Assembly (NCBI GenBank): GCA_028752905.1
Contig: JAQNBH010000014.1
Location: 27,953,168 to 28,017,167 of the forward strand
Direction: 5' to 3'
Source: Cladorhizidae sp. MBARI D1340-BT2
Lineage: Eukaryota > Porifera > Demospongiae > Poecilosclerida > Cladorhizidae
Length of the DNA stretch: 64,000 nt
The notes under the pieces are model-generated. The model worked only from the letters and a program-made list of their open reading frames with translations, was not told where the DNA came from and ran no database searches. The position numbers were made by a program, and so were the translations under genes. Position 1 is the first letter of the stretch, and every line of letters starts with the position of its first letter. Below are positions 1 through 64,000 of the stretch, piece by piece.

Positions 1-2533
1 ACGACCAAGTCAATGATTCATTCTGTGTGGCAGATTAATTCAGTACCCAACAGCCCAATAATAAATATGTGTTAATTGCTGTTAATTCTTGAAAGTGAAG
101 GTGGAGATTAACTGTTTGGAATGCATAAACTTCTTAAACAAGTTGAGCACATTTATAGAAGAGATCACCTTACCTTCCATCTGGCTTCCCGTGGTTCAAT
201 AATGTGATTATTTTTCTAACCCAAAAGCAACCGGAGATGTCGATCAGCTGTAGCTGTCTAGAAAGAGTAAGCATGAACATGAACTGAGAGCTAAAGGAAG
301 CCATTAATAAGTTCAATCTCTGGATTCCAACTCTCCAGTTGGACATCAATTCAAGGAACCTACAGCTAGCTGCTAGTTGTAATAGATGCATGTTGGTGGG
401 TATGGCTATGCAGTGTGAGCCCACTGGGTGGGAGAGCTAATGTCTTACAGCTATTGTGATCGCTATTGTGATCGCTACTAAATTAATCATTGTTCTTGTT
501 TTGCGTTTGGCGGTCACATAACTAACGATAAAAAATGGAAATTTCTTGATTTATTTTGATCGCACAAATGTACATATAGTATGTATATATATACTGACAG
601 TCAACATCTTTATTTGATTGTAATTCGCATGCATGGCATGAGGTAATGATAATATACACGAAAAAAGAACACACCACTCACATATTATACAAGATGTCAA
701 TAGTCACAAGGTGTATGGCCAAGCTTGGACTATCGAAATAAGGGACAGGAAAATGCTCCACCAGAAATTTAAATTTTATGTACCAAATCATGCATTCTGA
801 TGGACCTAAGGGTGATTGGGTATGGCCCTATCAGAGTAGGGTGCTCTGCAAAAATGCTTCTTTGGAAAATAATTCTAGGCACCATTCTGAGGTCGAGACG
901 TAATTTTAGATCAGATCTATGCTTTCTTTAGTAAGAATAGATAACTCTACGAGGGAAAAAGAAAGAAGGGGAAAAAAACGGGGGGGAAATGTAAAAAATA
1001 AATTTCAAGAACTAATGAAAGTGCCAAAGCTGTGACTGTGTTGGTGTGGCCCTGACGACAGGATTGTCCAAAAGGGGAGCACTGTCACTCACATGAGGTA
1101 CGGTCGACACCTTGTGTGACTGGACCTCAGTTGCTACCCCCATGTAGCCATTTTAATAGCTAGTATCTTAATAGCTAGGTGTGTTGGAGAGCTGCCTCTC
1201 GTCAGTACTGTACAGAGGCACTCTCATTATTCTCAAGCCTACCCATACTTACTTCTATTTCTTTCCCTTTGGGCCTTGGTGTAGAGACAGGCTTATTTAT
1301 CACCCTCAGCTTTACAATAGCTGGCTAGGCCTCCTCTTTCCCTGGAAATGTAAGAAGTTGCCTTAGAAATTAACAGCTTTGGCATTCTAGTTATGTGCAT
1401 TTGTGTAAAAAACAATAACTCATTATCAGGCTACAAGTAGTTGATTCTTGGGACTAATTGATTTTGGCATGCAAAGTCACATCTCGCCCACATTACATAA
1501 TTATAATGGGTGTGTCCTGGATGGGGGTGGGGAAGGGGTTGGTGGTGGGGGGGAGAGAGGGGGGGGAGTTTAGAGAATCTGGGAAAAGAGAGGTTCCATT
1601 GTACTACTAGAGTCCACCTTCCTAATGATGTACACAGTGTGAGATGAAGCTAGGTTCCATTCTTTGGAAGGTGGCCATAGCAGGTGACCATGAATGGATT
1701 CATTGGAAGCTGGCCATACCAGCCAAGGGATGATAGCATTCTGCTAGTTATCATCTCCAACTTTGACTCTGGGGGTATGCGTGTTTGTAGTGGTTGAGGT
1801 CTGCTCTGAGCTACGAGGCAAAACTGTTCTCTGCTAAGTACCTAGAGTGCATGATACTAACCTCAGTCCTGTACTTCTCACCAGGGGAATTCGAGATGCA
1901 AGGCACTTTGGCTCTGGAGTCAGACTGAACTGGGATGGATGTTAAAAGAGTTGTCTGTACAGCGTTTTGACACTTTTGGTGCAAAGTAGCTATTCCATAT
2001 AATTATAGTTAGCAGTTGAACAGTAGCTAGTTAGATGGGACTTTTGCTTGAATGCTATTTTATCATCAAAGGCTAAATATGAGTCCAAATCAGAGCTACT
2101 TTTCACTGTATTCCCATTGAGCCAATACTAAACTTCACACTAAAACGGATACTGGCATCAGAATCATGCTACAATGCCTTTTAAGTGTAGCTAGCTCAAT
2201 GCATCCGATAAATTCATCTCAACTTGGTGATTGTCTGGCCGATATGGAGAACAATAGTAGGAAGTGTGTGCAAGGCTGTTTAGGATCAACTGTGGAGTTA
2301 TATGGTCTAATATCTGGGTCTGTACAACTGTACATTAGTATGCAGATTCCATAGAGTGGTGTGGGGGTCGGAATATCTCCCCTCTCCTTCCTCCGCGAAG
2401 TCCGTTATCCCCCTCACTAAGAATTTTTTTAATGCATATGTTGCTCACTTACTTTCATTATATTTTTTGCTCATCCTTGCAGTTGATCTTTTTAATTCAC
2501 CTTAATAAGGTGAAATTACATCAGAATAAACTT
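1..2533. other. Single-copy-like DNA, no supported gene
   Basis: Only short frames on both strands with no recognisable protein. A G-rich patch (about 1518-1567) with several runs of four or more G lies near the middle. The stretch is upstream of the Rap GAP coding start and could be intergenic or a 5' untranslated intron. Confidence 0.5.
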
Positions 2534-2925
2534 CAGAAAGAAAGACAGAAAGAAGGAAGGAAAGAAGGAAGGTAGAAGGATTGAAGGAAGGAAGGCAGAA
2601 AGCAGGAAGGAAGGAAGGAAGGAAGGATGGAAGGAAGGAAGACAGAAAGAGCAAGGAAGGAAGGAAGGATGGAAGGAAGGAAGGAAAGGAAAGATGGAAG
2701 CAAGGAAGGCAGAAAGCAAAGAAGGAAGGAAGGAAGGAAGGAAGGAAGGAAAGATGGAAGGAAGAAGGAAGGAAGGAAGGATGGAAGGAAGGAAGGCAGA
2801 AAGAGCAAGGAAGGAAGGAAGGAAGGATGGAAGGAAGGAAGGAAGGCAGGAAGAGCAAGGAAGGAAGGAAGGAAGGAAGGAAGAAGGATAGAAGGAAGGA
2901 TGAGGAAGGAATAAAGAAAGGAGGA
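2534..2925. repeat. Purine microsatellite, GGAA/GAAG type
   Basis: Nearly pure purine on the + strand, built from GGAA with interspersed GGAT, GCAG and AAAG variants over about 390 bp. It produces false open frames on both strands (KEGRKEGR-type and SFLPSFLP-type). Confidence 0.95.
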
Positions 2926-2983
2926 GGGAAAGAATTCTTTTCTTGGTGGAAGACTCGCACTTTCAAAGAGGCACATGTTACCT

Positions 2984-3007
2984 CCCCCCCCCCCCCCCCC
3001 CCCCCCC
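2984..3007. repeat. Poly(C) run of 24
   Basis: Uninterrupted C run 60 bp after the GGAA array. Its exact length is likely to be unstable and hard to sequence. Confidence 0.95.
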
Positions 3008-3675
3008 AGACACAATACAAATGAAACACACTGAGCATGGGTAAAGTGAGTTTGATTAAAGGGAAAGTAGCATTAAAACCTGATTAATTTCTGATGGCTG
3101 TGGCTACAAAAACTGGGAGGCCTGGCAATGGCGGGGAAACACACTAGAATTCCACAAGGCATTTCTATTAGCAATGTGAAATGACAAATATCATATTAGC
3201 AGCTGGTATTGGAATGAGAGTTTGTGACGTCTGCAATAGCTCTCCACCATCAGCTATAATGTGGTTCAACACAGTCAACTAAACACTAGGCAATAGCCAT
3301 CTGCATGCCTCGAATTTCCTCTTCTGAGAAATTTAGTGTCTTAAATAACAAACACCCTGTTTGCGCTGGACTGGCTTGCGGTCTCCGGCACTCATGGTCA
3401 CAAAAATAATCAACAACACCTATGCCATCACATCTGCGGTATTATGAGAAGCTAAAAGGGCAGGTGGCTAAGTGTTGTGAGTAACTTCCAAGTCTATCTG
3501 GGGCTGAGCAACGACAAGGAAATGTTGAATCTGTTCTGTGCACAAATATGAGTACAAACACAGAAATAATAAAATTATGCGTAATATTATTTACTTTGTA
3601 GTAAAAAAAGAACACACACACACAATAAAATAAAAAGACAAAAAACCAGTCTGCCATTCACTGCCAAACTCAAAC
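3008..3675. other. No gene seen
   Basis: AT-moderate DNA between two arrays. It includes a short CA run (3611-3622) and no convincing frame. Confidence 0.5.
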
Positions 3676-5285
3676 TAGTAGGCACTGATTCCAAGCAGTG
3701 ATTCCAATGCCAGTAGGCACGATTCCAAGCAGTGATTCCAATGCCAGTAGGCACTGATTAAAAGCAGTGATTCCAATGCCAGTAGGCACTGATTCAAAGC
3801 ATGATTCCAATGCCAGTAGGCACTGATTCAAAGCACCGATTCCAAAGCCAGTAAGCACTGATTCAAAGCAGTGATTCCAATGCCAGTAGGCACTGATTCA
3901 AAGCAGTGATTCCAATGCCAGTAGGCACTGATTCAAAGCAGTGATTCCAATGCCAGTAGGCACTGATTCAAAGCAGTGATTCCAATGCCAGTAGGCACTG
4001 ATTCAAAGCACCGATTCGAATGCCAGTAGGCACTGATTCAAAGCAGTGATTCCAATGCCAGTAAGCACTGATTCAAAGCAGTGATTCCAATGCCAGTAGG
4101 CACTGATTCAAAGCACCGATTCCAATGCCAGTAGGCACTGATTCAAAGCAGTGATTCCAATGCCAGTAGGCACTGATTCAAAGCACCGATTCCAATGCCA
4201 GTAAGCACTGATTCAAAGCAGTGATTCCAATGCCAGTAGGCACTGATTCAAAGCTGTGATTCCAATGCCAGTAGGCACTGATTCAAAGCAGTGATTCCAA
4301 TGCCAGTAGGCACTGATTCAAAGCACCGATTCCAATGCCAGTAGGCACTGATTCAAAGCAGTGATTCCAATGCCAGTAGGCACTGATTCAAAGCACCGAT
4401 TCCAATGCCAGTAGACACTGATTCAAAGCACCGATTCCAATGCCAGTAGGCACTGATTCAAAGCACCGATTCCAATGCCAGTAAGCACTGATTCAAAGCA
4501 GTGATTCCAATGCCAGTAGGCACTGATTCAAAGCACCGATTCCAATGCCAGTAGGCACTGATTCAAAGCACCGATTCCAATGCCAGTAGGCACTGATTCA
4601 AAGCAGTGATTCCAATGCCAGTAGGCACTGATTCAAAGCACCGATTCCAATGCCAGTAAGCACTGATTCAAAGCAGTGATTCCAATGCCAGTAGGCACTG
4701 ATTCAAAGCAGTGATTCCAATGCCAGTAGGCACTGATTCAAAGCACCGATTCCAATGCCAGTAAGCACTGATTCAAAGCAGTGATTCCAATGCCAGTAGG
4801 AACTGATTCAAAGCAGTCATTCCAATGCCAGTAGGCACTGATTCAAAGCACCGATTCGAATGCCAGTAGGCACTGATTCAAAGCAGTGATTCCAATGCCA
4901 GTAAGCACTGATTCAAAGCATGGATTCCAATGCCAGTAGGCACTGATTCAAAGCAGTGATTCCAATGCCAGTAAGCACTGATTCAAAGCAGTGATTCCAA
5001 TGCCAGTAGGCACTGATCCAAAGCAGCGATTCCAATGCCAGTAGGCACTGATTCAAAGCAGTGATTCCAATGCCGGTAGGCACTGATTCAAAGCACCGAT
5101 TCCAATGCCAGTAAGCACTGATTCAAAGCAGTGATTCCAATGCCATTAAGTGCTGATTCAAAGCACCGATTCGATTGCCAGTAGGCACTGATTCAAAGCA
5201 CCGATTCAAATGCCAGTAGGCACTGATTCAAAGCAGTGATTCCAATGCCAGTAGGCACTGATTCAAAGCAGTGGGATCCAATGCC
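3676..5285. repeat. 35-bp minisatellite, about 46 copies
   Basis: The unit contains GATTCCAATGCCAGTAGGCA followed by CTGATTCAAAGCAGT. Copies differ mainly at two places: GCAGTGATT versus GCACCGATT, and AGTAGGCAC versus AGTAAGCAC. The AAGC variant mostly follows an ACCG copy, so larger blocks have been duplicated. Confidence 0.97.
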
Positions 5286-6926
5286 TTCTGCATGTTGTTC
5301 AAATACATCGACCTACTCGCTCTACCTTCCTAAAACCATCTATTACTACACCAACAGGAAGGTCATCTGCCAACAGGGCACTTTTATTCCTTATTTGGCT
5401 TGGTTCCTTTAAAGCATGACTCCTTGGGGCTTGCTTGGCAGCTGGACTTACCCAGATTTAGCCCCCGTAAAGGAAGCACGCTTCCATTCTCTCTCCTACT
5501 TCATTCCTAAAAGCAGGTACTGCTTAGCAGGTTTCCATTCTCGGTGAATGGTGTTTACACTGGAGGCTGTATTCAAAAAGCACTAAAAGCTAATAATTCA
5601 TGTGAAGGACATGCTAAGTAAACATCTGAAGCTATCTATAACAAAAATTTCTTTTCATCCACAGATGACATAAATGTCCACAGCACACACGAGTTGGACA
5701 GCAGGAAATTTCTAACTCTCATGATAAATTATTTCTAGTGTGGAAGCTGCCATGGCAACAGCTGCTAAGGACGAAGATCAGCCATATTAATTCTAACAAT
5801 TTTCGATACATGCTTTTCTAAATACAAAAACAACTGAAGAAATGAAAAGAAGCCTTGTATTGGGTATTGGATGCCTATAGCTTCAGCTGCACAAGAAACA
5901 ATAAAAAATGAAAGCATAGAGGATTGTGCCGAGTGGTTTTCAGTTGTCCACAAGCAACATGGACTTGATGCTGGAGTTGGAAAAGTGACTGAGACTGGAA
6001 TCGAGTAGCATAGTTGATGAAGAGCTGATGTTCTGTTCACAGTCTACATCCAGCATAGTGATGATGTTGGGACATAAAGTCTCTCTGAATGGAGGTCGCT
6101 GCGGTGACCCTAGGTGTACGTGTACGTGTATCTCAAACTGACAGAGGTCATGTTTTGTGTGTGCACAGATTTCTGATCTTCACTTACTTGACACGAAACA
6201 CTGTTACAGGCTGCAGTAGCCAACACCCTCTCTCTTTCATGTGTGCTTCATTCACATGCATATTAAAGCTACACACACCAGAGATGGTCATCTACTAATT
6301 GTCACCTAATGTATAATAATGTCCTAACAAAAAGGCGAGGATTGGGGAAAAAACAGGGAAAAAATGGCAGATAAGCAAGGAAAAAATGAAGGAAAGAGAT
6401 GTGATTTATGATCATAGCTAAAACTCTGCCAAGAGAACCAAGAGAACAAAGACGACCATGCTTTATGCAGCTACATGATATTGTTCTGATCAAGTGAGTC
6501 AAGCTTAGCTCAGATGCAGCACTCAGGACAGAAAGCACTGTAAGCTTGTAAAGATCGTCATCTAAACAAACAACTTTGAGGGTTACAGAAAAATTATTTT
6601 AGGTGGGGCTTCATCAACATTCAGACTGGCTACCCCGCGGTCCAAACGACTTGTATACTACATAACTGAGGTCATAAATTGGTCCAGGCCCACCAGGCTG
6701 CAAGATCCAATTTACAGTTTTTGTCGTGCTCAATAGTTGAGATAGCTTATCTAGCTTAGCTTTTTTTTATTATCTTCTTCGGTTTTGATAGCGTGAATTG
6801 AGATCGTTTTCTGTGTCAACTGTTTTGTTGGCGTGAAAAGAGCCACGAGACTGCAAAAGATCTGGTATGTAGCTAAAAGCAAATCCGTAATATTGCATGA
6901 TAGTTTTGTTAATAATGTGGTAGAGT
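5286..6926. other. Unique-looking DNA before the Rap GAP first coding exon
   Basis: No supported coding frame. A promoter or 5' untranslated exon of the Rap GAP gene could be here; I see no clear TATA-like element or CpG cluster to place it. Confidence 0.4.
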
Positions 6927-7049
6927 TTGTCCATTGTATCGGCTACAACTCACAACTTTGCGTTGATGTGTGGACACACTCATTTCGTAGTAAACCACTT
7001 GTATTCCTGTGGTAGGGAGCAGGCGAAGAGCCGTGGGGGAGGAGAGGAA

Positions 7050-64000
<56,951 letters not shown>

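Noticed and set aside
3676..5285. Regular repeats that might be a CRISPR array
   Set aside because: Units are directly adjacent with no unique spacers, and the DNA is from an animal with introns.
6927..7049. Upstream extension of the Rap GAP first exon (residues before MSFMERR)
   Set aside because: Its first codon is TTG, the only upstream ATG (6966) gives a Cys/His-rich stretch unlike the rest, and an acceptor-like TAG at 7013-7015 suggests it is not coding.

Overview
The window looks like nuclear DNA from an invertebrate animal. It has GT-AG introns, a metazoan-type signalling gene split over many exons, and no operons or bacterial ribosome sites. The lineage cannot be fixed from sequence alone; an early-branching animal such as a sponge would fit, but this is only a guess.

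The one gene I recognise is on the + strand. It is a SIPA1/SPA-1-like Rap GTPase-activating protein whose first coding exon starts near 7050 and which runs off the right edge. I place seven coding exons (7050-7884, 53954-54117, 55050-55205, 60042-60153, 61037-61135, 63360-63463, 63961-64000). They join in frame to 503 residues and stop just after the HIGND motif that carries the catalytic asparagine thumb. Intron 1 is about 46 kb and interrupts the start of the GAP domain.

Most of the rest is repeat. By my summed boundaries about 45 percent of the window is tandem repeat: roughly 40 arrays with units from 2 to 68 bp, most of them in intron 1. The largest are a 43-bp array (44212-47812), a 52/54-bp array (49825-51945), a 34-bp array (29309-31172), a 27-bp array (25915-27545), a 35-bp array (3676-5285) and a 66-bp array (56400-57978). 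Many open reading frames are only by-products of unit lengths divisible by three.

Between the arrays are dispersed elements: short inverted-repeat elements whose ends carry a TTGCCCACCTAATACTGGCTAGGG-type motif (written in parts below) and whose interior is CTAGGG-rich; four copies of a repeat with a hammerhead-ribozyme-like core, one forming a foldback; a 650-bp inverted-repeat element (31820-32475); a 240-bp dispersed repeat present twice; and a tRNA-like SINE fragment.

A probable two-exon gene of unknown function (173 aa) sits on the minus strand inside intron 1 (28397-29235), between two large arrays. Weaker gene candidates are at 16867-17388, 32508-32670 and 42877-43059. The first 7 kb, upstream of the Rap GAP coding start, hold two arrays and no gene that I can support.
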